Assembly (NCBI GenBank): GCA_023935145.1
Contig: CM043699.1
Span: 124,447,036-124,511,035 of the forward strand
Length of the DNA: 64,000 nucleotides
Origin: Bretschneidera sinensis
Lineage: Eukaryota > Streptophyta > Magnoliopsida > Brassicales > Akaniaceae
Reading direction: 5' to 3'
Part shown: piece after piece, positions 56,072 through 64,000 of the stretch
Layout: each line of letters starts with the position of its first letter
Position numbering within the stretch: position 1 is the first letter of the stretch
Program-made: the position numbers and the translations under genes
The notes under the pieces: generated by a model
Seen by the model: only the letters and a program-made list of their open reading frames with translations
Database searches by the model: none
Told to the model about the DNA's origin: nothing

Positions 56072-57793
56072 TTAGTAAACAGGCCCAACTAAGCTCTCCA
56101 CCATCTGATCAATAAATGGGAATGGAAAATGATCAGGCCTAGTGGCAGCATTCAAATTACGGTAGTCTAGACACTTTCTCCATCTTGACTGCACTCGAGT
56201 TGGAACCAACTTGTTGTCTTTATTTACTACCGTAAATTCAGCACGTTTGGGCACGATTGGAATCTGGCTCACCCACTTGCTATCAGAGATGGGATAAATG
56301 ATCCCTGCCTCTAACAACTTAATATCTTCCGCCCTCACAACCTCTTGCAAAGCAGGGTTGAGCCTTCTTTGTGGCTCCCACGATGGCTTGGCATTCTCCT
56401 CCGACTGTATCGTGTGTATCACCAACGAGGGGTTGATTCCTTTGACATCCTCAATAGTCCAGCCTATAGCTTCCTGATGCTCTCTTAAGATGTCCAATAA
56501 TTTCTCCTCTGGAGCATCACCCAAATCTAAAGCTATAATTATAGGCAAAGAATCTGCTGGACCTGGGAACTTATACTCAAGATTATCCAGTAAAGGCTTA
56601 AATTCCTTCTTGTGAGGTTTAGGTGTTGTGGTTTCCTCGGTCTCACTGCTTTCTCGAGGATCAGACTCCAAAATGACATTTACTTCATCGAGTAACTTAT
56701 CTAAACCCAAGTCCTCTCCAAAGTGAGCAAAGCATGCCTCCAGGGGATCCTCAATACGGGATTCATCCATAGTCTCCTCTGTCCTACTACTCTCCCGAGG
56801 AGCAGGCTCCACGATAGTATTTGCTTGCTCAAGTAACTTGTCTAAGTCCAAATCCTCTTCAAACTGAGCAAAGCATGCCTCCATAATGTCCTCAGACTTC
56901 CCTTCTTTCTTGGGCGCTTGTAGTCTCTCAGGGTAAGGCGCTTTAGGTAAAAACGACCCCGAGAGATCCTTAATAATACGAGTGGCTATAGATGGCTCAG
57001 CATCTCTCTTCTCATTGTTGCCACTTTCTTGCCCTTCGTGCATAGCAGGGTTCTCTTCCACTTGATTGTCCACTTGTCTCCCAGACAAGTATGAGACAGT
57101 TGATTGCACTTGTTCCTGCCAATGCATGGGAGTTGAAGAATTTTCCACCGCAAACTGTTCCTTTGGGTAAGGATCAGTTTGACTGGGGAACGTTCCTTCC
57201 TCTCCTTCACCCACATAACTTGCGATTTGATCAATTTGACTCTCTAGTGTGGCAATCGCTTGGGTGTTTTCTATTGTTGCAGTCATCACTTCACTCATAG
57301 ATTGGCTAGTCGTTTTCATGAAATCATTGAGAGCGTCCTCCAATGACTGTGAAACCGACACTGGCGCTTGAATGGGAGCTTGGTAAGCGGGTGATGGTGC
57401 TGGATAAGCTGAGTGACCATAATTTGGAATTGGTGGAGGAAATTCGGGAGTGTATTGATTGTGAGCATGGTAAGGGGCTCCTCCCTGATTCATTGGTTGG
57501 TTCTGCTCCCATGAAAAATTAGAGTGGTCTCACCACCCTGGATTGTCTGTTTCGGAGCAAGATCCATTTGATTGCCAACAACAGTCATTAAAAGCATTCA
57601 TTTGTTCCATAGGATACTCGGCACAAGCCGGCATTGATGGGCAATTCTGTGCTAGATGCATGGGACTAGCACAGATGGAACAACTTTCAACATTGAAAGT
57701 GTTGGCAGCATTGAGGGACGGGCCGGTCATTTTAATGAAATCCTTAAGGGCGTCCTCTAAAGACTGTGAAACCGGCACTGGATTCATCCACAT
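56072..57793 (-). CDS. ATH-A1 gag-like protein fused to a truncated reverse transcriptase
   Basis: 574 codons from the ATG at 57793, with a single internal TGA at 57530-57532 where ATH-A2 keeps a Trp in NPGWWNH. The first part (87 residues) has VSQSLEDALKDF and a zinc knuckle CSICASPMHLAQNC. The second (473 residues from 57493) has a Pro/Tyr/Ala-rich stretch (residues 12-44), a second VSQSLEDALNDF at 46-58, an acidic repeat of 47 residues (205-251, partly again from 252), then the pre-RT region (LREHQEAIGWTIEDVKGI) and the start of reverse transcriptase up to DHFPFPFIDQMVE. It stops before all catalytic residues. No gag core or protease is recognised. It may be translated in two parts or be inactive. 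Confidence 0.8.
56627..56881 (-). repeat. 141-bp (47-residue) tandem acidic repeat
   Basis: Residues EACFAQFEEDLDLDKLL at 205 and EACFAHFGEDLGLDKLL at 252 of the 473-residue stretch, each followed by an E...PRESS.TEET tail. ATH-A2 has the same pair at about 62600-62880. Confidence 0.85.
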
Positions 57794-57905
57794 TTTTTTT
57801 TAAAAAAATTAAATTAAATTATATTAAATTTTTTTTTTAAAATTAAATTAACTAGTAGAAAAATAAAATCAATTCAGACAAAAAATTTTCACAAACAAAA
57901 CAATT
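57794..57905 (-). other. ATH-A1 5' leader
   Basis: Short AT-rich leader between primer site and first ATG, only about 110 bp. No palindromic array here. Confidence 0.7.
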
Positions 57906-57922
57906 CCCCGGCAACGGCGCCA
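57906..57922 (-). promoter_or_regulatory. ATH-A1 primer-binding site (tRNA-Asp), perfect
   Basis: Plus strand CCCCGGCAACGGCGCCA, identical to the plant tRNA-Asp 3' end including CCA. Confidence 0.95.
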
Positions 57923-57928
57923 AAAACT

Positions 57929-59257
57929 TGTTGTGAGTTTTAAATTACTCGCAAGCGCACGAGTCGTTTGCAATATAGCGTTGTGCAAGTGCGAGGTTGA
58001 ATCCACAGGGAATTGCGTTGTGAAAATATAATTTTTAATCTAAATTAACTCTATCTTAACCTAGTTCCGAATTTTGAATGATAATTTGCAAAATAAATTA
58101 AAACTAAATTTAATTGATTTAAAATCTAATAATAAAAAGCACTAAGGTTTCCGAATCCACCCCACCGAAGTTAAGCATACATGTTCTAAAAATATAGCCT
58201 ATCAAAACATTCAATGAATCCAACTATAAGACAAAAAACAAAGAATATCCCAACTAAACCAAAAGCACCCAATGTATCCGCTCTTAACAAATCACAAAGG
58301 GAATCCAATTTAATAGAAAAGCATTCAATGTATCCATCAGATGAAACACAAAGAAAATCCAACAGACAATTTAAACTCAATCAATTATAAGATTAACTCA
58401 AATAATTGACATAACATTTATACTAAAATTGTCAGATTTGTACAAGCAAATCTGAACTACTACGCCAAACAACGGCGGGGCTTCATCTTCAACCTTAGCT
58501 GAAGAGTCTAGCCACTCATAACTATAAAACTATAATAACAAGTGCTAAACATTTAAACTAAAACAACTGAATATAAAGAAATAAATAAAAAACTTTACAT
58601 GGGAGAAATTCCACTCGCTGACGGGCGGCGCTTCCCCTCGTGGTAGCAATGCCTTCGGGATCCACCAGAATGCTAGCGGACATCCACCGGTAAACACCAA
58701 AGTGGCTCAGGAATTGTACACTGAATGATGAGGTCAGATGGTGTTTATATAGGGGGAGTCCCGGAGCACAATGGGTTTCAAAATCGATGTGGGAAACTGC
58801 CCGAGTGCGATCGAGCGCACTCTGGTGCGCTCGAGCGCACATTGGCGCACTACAGAGCATTTTTAACCGATGTGGGATGTGCAAGAGCGCATTTGCGATC
58901 GATCGCAAGTCTGGTGCGATCGATCGCGCGCACTAGACTTCTTCAGCTTGACCCTTGTTTACTAAAATGGCCATAACTTTCTCTAGAAAAATCGTTTTTG
59001 CAAGCCGTAAAATCCCTCAGAAAATAGACTTCCGGATCTTTCCAAGCATATATGGCTCATCTCCTGGTTCTTCCGGAATCAATACAGTAAAATCCACAAA
59101 AATGACTGATCTGTAAGGCGATTTTGGCAATTTTAGTGAAACTCCTTTCCCAGTGCTTGTAAACCTGAAAAACAATGAAAACAACTCAAAGTAACAAATT
59201 ACTAAGCTAACAAATGTAAATTAAAGGGCCAAAATATGCAATATTTGGCACTCATCA
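57929..59257 (-). repeat. ATH-A1 5' LTR
   Basis: 1329 bp, TGTTGTGAG...GCACTCATCA. TATA box 58744-58752. Palindromic array 58802-58932, with a 4-bp expansion relative to the 3' LTR. Confidence 0.95.
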
Positions 59258-59390
59258 TTCATCAAGAATTTCACTTATTGCTTTTATTATTAAATCAACT
59301 TATTATTCAAAAAATATTATTTCTCACCTGATAACTTTCAACATGTCCAAAATTTCTATCATACCTATAAATCAATTTTTTCATCTACCA
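59258..59390 (-). repeat. GYP-J 5' LTR, second visible part
   Basis: 133 bp between ATH-A1 and ATH-A2, aligning with 47431-47565. The first five bases are the ATH-A1 target-site duplication. Confidence 0.85.
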
Positions 59391-60623
59391 TATTGTGAGT
59401 TTTAAATTACTTGAAAGTGCACGAGTCGTTTGCAATATAGCGTTGTGCAAGTGCGAGGTCGAATCCACAGGGAATTGCGTTGTGAAAATATAAATTTATC
59501 TAAACTAATCTTATCTTAACCTAGTTCCGAGTTTTGTATTATATGTTGCAAAATAAATAAAAGCTAAACTAAATTGATTTTAAAAACTAATAAAAAGACT
59601 AAGGTTTCTGAATCCACCCCGCCTAAGCATATATCTCAATGTTCTAAAGATAGTCAATCAAAAAAATTCCATGAATCCAACTTAAACAAAAAACAACAAA
59701 TATCCCAATTAAACCAAAAGCATCCAATGTATCCGCTTTTAACAAATCACAAAGGAAATCCAATTTAATCAAAAACAATTTGATGTATCCATCAGACGAA
59801 ACACAAGGAATATCCAACAAAACAATTTAAACACAATCAATCATAAGATTCTACTCAAATAATTGACAGAACATTTATACTAAAAATATCATAATTGTAT
59901 AAACAAAACTGAAACTAATATACCAAACAACGACAGGGCTTCATCTTCAACCTTAGTTGAAGATTCTAGCCACTCATAGTTATGAAACTATAGTTCATAA
60001 TAAAAGTGCTAAACATTTAACTGAAAAGAAATAAATTACTTTATATGGAAGAAATTCCACTCGCTGTTGGGCGGCACTTCCCCTCGTGGTAGCAAAGCCT
60101 TCGGGATCCACCAGAATGCTAGCAGACGTCCACCAGTTAACACCAAATGGCTTAGGAATTGCACCCCGAATGATGAAGTCAGATGGTGTTTATATAGAGG
60201 GAGTCTCAGAGCACTGTAGGTTTCAGATTCGATGTGGGATACTGGTCTGAGTGCGCTCGATCGCAGAATGGTGCGATCGATCGCATGTGCGCTCGATCGC
60301 ATGTCTTATCTGCACGATCGCGTGTCTGTTACGATTGATCACAGATGCATTGAACTGCAAATATTTAGATGTGGGATGTTGACCATGCGCTCGTTCGTAG
60401 GTAGGTGCGCTCGAGCATAGATGCGCTCGATCGCATATCTCGTGCGATCAATCGCACTATACGTCCTTTTTGCTCTTGAAGCTTGATATCTCCATAAATG
60501 CCTCATATTCTCCACAAACCTATAAAAATACACAAAACACAAAAAGACATAAAATAAAGTGAAATAATAAAAATTAATAACCTAACAAATATAAATTAAA
60601 TATGCAATATTTAAGACTCATCA
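59391..60623 (-). repeat. ATH-A2 3' LTR
   Basis: 1233 bp, TATTGTGAG...AGACTCATCA, with the first base pair of TG mutated. U5 and R match ATH-A1. Rich palindromic array at 60247-60460. Distal U3 (60461-60623) resembles the ATH-G/E/F family. Confidence 0.88.
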
Positions 60624-61189
60624 AATACCCCCAAACTTATATTTTGCTAGTCCCTTAGCAAAACAAAATAAAAACTAAATGAAAAACAAAGAACATAAAG
60701 ATAAGTTCATCACTCATGTTATCCAAAAATTTAAGGAGCACACACCACCATGATATTCATTCATGAGCAAACTTAAAAAGAAAAACCCATCTTCGCAATA
60801 AATAGAAATGTAAAAATCTAATTACTTACAAAAGGCAGGTTAAGGCATCACAAGTCTGACACTGTGTAAAGTGAATTAGCATATAAAAATGAAGCTTCCA
60901 AATAACTCCAATGTGTAAGATCTCTATGTCTCAAGATTCACCAAATTTCCCATCAGAATGAACGAACATGGCATAGTTTTTATTTTCTTCTTTTAATTTT
61001 TTTTTATTTTTATATATAAGGCTCTGCTATGTTTAATTCCCTTAAGTTTTCTAATTGACCCATGTAGTGAGTGTTGAGTCAATGACTCCCAAACCAGATG
61101 GTTTTAAGGAATTAGGTGTAAAGACACTCCTAAGGACTTACTAACTCGAGTCAAAAAGGCTACGAAACTAAACTGACTTTAATGCTACC

Positions 61190-61371
61190 AAACAAAATTT
61201 TCACCTTTTGACGTGAACACTCACTGCTTACTGAGGCAAGAGGTCCAGTTACTCAGCGGAAAATTTTGTAATGATCATTATGAACAAAATTCCCACCTTT
61301 TGACGTGAACACTCACTGCTTACCGAGGCAAGAGGTCCAGTTACTCAGTGGAAAGTTTATTGATGATGATT
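61190..61371 (-). repeat. 91-bp tandem duplication in 3' noncoding region
   Basis: caccttttgacg occurs at 61202 and 61293. Same block as the ATH-G duplication. Confidence 0.85.
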
Positions 61372-61374
61372 ATT

Positions 61375-61376
<2 letters not shown>

Positions 61377-61410
<34 letters not shown>
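61377..61410. repeat. (ATT)n microsatellite
   Basis: Uninterrupted att units directly after the 91-bp duplication. Confidence 0.85.
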
Positions 61411-61413
<3 letters not shown>

Positions 61414-61806
61414 TTTTACTTTATTTTATTTATGTTTTTCTATGCCCAAGTGTTTATCCAACAAGTCATCCAGTTTCAGTTAAGATAAGGAAACATACAT
61501 ATTAAAATCACATGTCATACCTCACACAATTTGTGCTAATGTGCTCGTGTTAGATTAGATCAAACATGTGAATTCTCAAATGCCTAAAGTAAGTAACTAA
61601 ATTTTAAAACTTTATCACCAAATCATGTATTCAAAATTTTAAGCTCACCTATGACACCACATCACAGAAAATGTTTAGATCAACCAAAATTTCAAAATAA
61701 CATGAGCATGCATTTACCTTTTTTTTATATATATATATGAAGAAAAAAAACAACAAATTAGGACAAAGTGTGTGTAATGTGTCTCCCATACCCCCAAACT
61801 TAAATT

Positions 61807-61826
61807 ACACATTGACCCCAATGTGT
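61807..61826 (-). promoter_or_regulatory. Conserved hairpin upstream of internal polypurine tract (ATH-A2)
   Basis: ACACATTG-GGGT-CAATGTGT on the minus strand, identical to ATH-A1. Confidence 0.7.
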
Positions 61827-62067
61827 GAATAATATGGAAAGAGCTGACCTGGGATATAGAGATCTATCTGGACTGGTATGGCTCATAGCATACCCCCAAA
61901 CTTTATCTGAAGTATGCTTTGTCCTTGAAAAATAAAGACTGAAAAACAAAAAAATACTGGAAACAAACAGTAATCATAAATATGTAAAATAATAAATAAA
62001 CAGAAAGGATAAGCTGTGGAGTGCCTCCCATGAGCGCTAAGTTTAACGTCTTCAGCCAGACCCAACA

Positions 62068-63670
62068 TTAGTAATCGTGCCCAACTAAACGCTCCACCAT
62101 CTGATCAATAAATGGGAGTGAAAAATGATCCTTCAATGTGATAGCATTCAACTTACGGTAGTCTAGACACATTCTCCATCTTGACTGCACTCGAGTTGGA
62201 ACCAACTCGTCGTCTTTATTTATTACTACCGTCAATCTAGCCTGTTTTTGCACGTCATGAATCGAGCTCACCCACTTGCTATTAAAGATTGGATAAAGGA
62301 TCAGAACCTCTTGTATAGCTGAGTTGAGCCCTCTTTGTGGCTCCTTCGATGGCTTGGCATTCTCCTCAAAATGAAACTTGTGCATCACCACCGAGGGGCT
62401 TATCCCCTTTATATCCTCAATAGTCCAGTCGATAGCTTCATTGTGCTATCTTAAAACATCCAATAATTTATCCTCTTGAGTATCAACCAAATCTGAAGCT
62501 GTAGTCACAGGCAAAGAATCTGCGGGACCTAGGAACTTATACTTAAGATTGTCCGGTAAAGGCTTAAGTTCCTTCTTGGGGGGTTCAGGTGTTGTGGTTT
62601 CCTCCGTCTCACTGATCTTTTGAGAGCAGACTCCAAAGTAACATTTGCTTGCTCAAACAACTTATTCAAATCCAAATCCTCTTCAAATTGAGCAAAGCAT
62701 GCCTCCAGGGGGTCCTCAATACGTGATTCATCCATAGTCTCCTCCGTCTCACTGCTCTTCTGAGGATCAGACTCCAAAATGGCATTCACATCCTCGAGTA
62801 ACTTATCTAAGCCCAAGTCCTCTCCAAAGTGAGCAAAGGATACCTCCAGGGGATCCTCAAACTCCTCTCCTTTCTTGGGCGCTTGTAATCTCTTAGGGTA
62901 AGGTGCTTTAGGTAAAAACGACCTAGGGAGATCCTTAATGATAGGTGTGGCTATAGATGGCTCAGCATCTCTCTTTTCTTTTTTGCCACTTTCTTGCCCT
63001 TGTATAGGAGTTGATAAATTTTCCACCGCAAACTGTTCCTTCGGGGAGGATCAGGTTGACTGGGGAACTTTCCGTTCTCTCCTTCACCCAAGTGACTTGT
63101 GATTTGACCCATTTGACTCTCTAGCTAGGCAATGACTTGGGTGTTTACTATTGTTGCACTCCTTACTTCACTCATAGATTTGCTAGTCGTTTTCTTGAAA
63201 TCATTGAGAGCGTCCTCTAATGACTGTGAAACCGACACTGGCGCTTGAATGGGAGCTTGGTAAGCGGGTGATGGTGCTGGATAGGCGGAGTGACCATAAC
63301 TTGGAATTGGAGGAGGAAATTCGGGAGGGTATTGATTGTGAGCATGATAAGGGGTTCCTCCCTGATTCATCAGTTGGTTCTGCTCCCACAAAAAATCAAA
63401 GTGGTTCCACCACCCTGGATTGTATATTTCGGAGTAAAATCCATTTGATTTTCAACAACAGTCATTGAAAGCATTCGTTTGTTCCATGGGTTACTCGGCA
63501 AAAGTCGGCATTGATGAAAAATTCTGTGCTAAATGCATAGGACTAGCACAGATGGAACAGCTATCAACATTGAATGTATTGGCTTCAGTGATGGACTTAT
63601 CGGTCATCTTCATGAAATCCTTGAGGGCGTCCTCTAAATATTGTGAAACCGGTGCTGGATTCATCCACAT
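62068..63670 (-). pseudogene. ATH-A2 gag-like/truncated RT fusion, broken
   Basis: Same order as ATH-A1: start MWMNPAPVSQ at 63670, a zinc-knuckle remnant (CSICASPMHLAQNF, last Cys lost), NPGWWNHFDF with the Trp kept, the Pro-rich stretch and second VSQSLEDALNDF (63125-63391), acidic repeats (62529-63026), then pre-RT and RT start (62068-62391, WRMCLDYRKLNA, DHFSLPFIDQMVERLVGH). Stops and frameshifts separate the pieces; 62392-62528 is the decayed link. Confidence 0.85.
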
Positions 63671-63840
63671 TTTTGTTCTTTTTTTTGTGTAATTGTAAAT
63701 AAAATAAAATAAATCGAAAATCAAAATCAAAATCAAAATCAAAAATTAAAATTAAAATTATAAAAATAAAACAAAAATGCTAACTAAACTAGTAGAAAAT
63801 TAAAATCAATTCAAATAAGAATTTCACAAACAAAACAATT
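63671..63840 (-). other. ATH-A2 5' leader
   Basis: AT-rich leader with an (aaaatc)n run at 63719-63745. No gene. Confidence 0.7.
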
Positions 63841-63857
63841 TATCGGCAACAGCGCCA
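63841..63857 (-). promoter_or_regulatory. ATH-A2 primer-binding site, decayed (tRNA-Asp)
   Basis: Plus strand TATCGGCAACAGCGCCA, four mismatches from the tRNA-Asp 3' end. Confidence 0.85.
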
Positions 63858-63863
63858 AAAACT

Positions 63864-64000
63864 TGTTGTAAGTTTTAAATTACTCGCAAGTGCACGAGTC
63901 ATTTGCAATATAGCGTTGTGTAAGTGCGAGGTCGAATCCACAGGGAATTGTGTTGTGAAAATATAAATTTATCTAAACTAATCTTATCTTAACCTAGTTC
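63864..64000 (-). repeat. ATH-A2 5' LTR, U5 end only
   Basis: Starts TGTTGTAAGTTTTAAATTAC and matches 59391-59530. Cut by the window edge. Confidence 0.9.

Larger units (their letters stand above)
53456..59257 (-). mobile_element. ATH-A1: young non-autonomous Athila-like element
   Basis: Complete 5.8-kb minus-strand element: 5' LTR 57929-59257, perfect tRNA-Asp primer site, a long gag-to-RT reading frame with one internal stop, 3' noncoding region, polypurine tract, and 3' LTR 53456-54780. A perfect target-site duplication flanks it and an empty site is present in the other GYP-J LTR. By eye the LTRs differ by about six substitutions and one 4-bp indel. The protease, most of the polymerase, RNase H and integrase are missing. 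Confidence 0.95.
60624..62067 (-). other. ATH-A2 polypurine tracts and 3' noncoding region
   Basis: Noncoding. Polypurine tract next to the LTR (60624-60638, minus AAGTTTGGGGGTATT), a second near 61788-61801, and a third near 61890-61903. Hairpin at 61807-61826. A 91-bp tandem duplication at about 61190-61371, followed by an (ATT)n run to about 61410. Post-pol motif at 62018-62056. Confidence 0.75.
59391..64000 (-). mobile_element. ATH-A2: second ATH-A element, cut by window edge
   Basis: 3' LTR 59391-60623, internal part 60624-63863, and start of the 5' LTR at 63864. Same internal organisation and same RT-to-3' junction as ATH-A1, but older: several stops and frameshifts and a primer site with four mismatches. 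Its distal U3 differs from ATH-A1. Confidence 0.9.

Noticed and set aside
57906..57922. Possible tRNA-Asp gene fragment (CCCCGGCAACGGCGCCA)
   Set aside because: Only the 3' end including the non-genomic CCA is present, directly beside an LTR; it is a primer-binding site. The same holds for the other six sites.
60247..60460. CRISPR-like array
   Set aside because: Units are short palindromes with irregular spacing in a plant LTR; there are no equal-length spacers or cas genes.

Overview
This window is plant nuclear DNA made almost entirely of nested, mostly broken LTR retrotransposons. I find no host gene, rRNA gene or tRNA gene. The plant origin is inferred from Ty3/Gypsy elements primed by tRNA-Asp (Athila/Tat-like), a Ty1/Copia element primed by initiator tRNA-Met, Tekay/Del-like Gypsy elements, and 5-bp target-site duplications (TSDs). 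The species cannot be read from the sequence; a repeat-rich eudicot is likely.

Left part (1-39531). One old minus-strand Athila-like element, here ATH-D, is the host for much of this half. Its 5' LTR lies at 32894-39531, its gag-pol runs leftward from 32870, and its 3' noncoding end is met again at 11478-12579 and 4429-4845. Later insertions split it: ATH-G (12580-28010, plus strand, TSD GTGAT) in the integrase; ATH-H (4846-11472, minus, TSD AGATC) in the 3' noncoding part; a Tork-like Copia element (1-4428, minus, cut by the window edge); and ATH-F (33164-38126, minus, TSD CTATC) in the 5' LTR. ATH-G itself carries ATH-E (14629-19998, minus, TSD GTAAG) in gag and a solo LTR (24254-25600, TSD GTATG) in its 3' noncoding region.

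Middle (39532-44685). A plus-strand Copia remnant with its 3' LTR is interrupted by a solo LTR of the ATH-G/E/F type. A solo LTR of the ATH-D type follows, with a different element on each side.

Right part (44686-64000). A minus-strand Tekay-like Gypsy fragment (GYP-I) is interrupted by a second element, GYP-J (from 46256). The right LTR of GYP-J holds two same-orientation, 1.2-1.3-kb-LTR elements: ATH-A1 (53456-59257, TSD TTCAT, LTRs almost identical and therefore recent) and ATH-A2 (59391 to beyond the window).

How the parts relate. ATH-G and ATH-D carried the enzyme domains (protease, reverse transcriptase, RNase H), now broken by stops. ATH-G has lost its integrase core. ATH-E, ATH-F, ATH-H, ATH-A1 and ATH-A2 lack most or all of pol but keep LTRs, the tRNA-Asp primer site, gag pieces and a long conserved 3' noncoding region, so they look like non-autonomous lineages mobilised in trans. 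The most interesting signals are a conserved hairpin plus polypurine-tract module repeated inside the 3' noncoding region, palindromic arrays in U3 that recur in the 5' leader, exchange of distal U3 blocks between families (including into a Copia-associated LTR), and a gag-RT fusion reading frame with an acidic tandem repeat in ATH-A.
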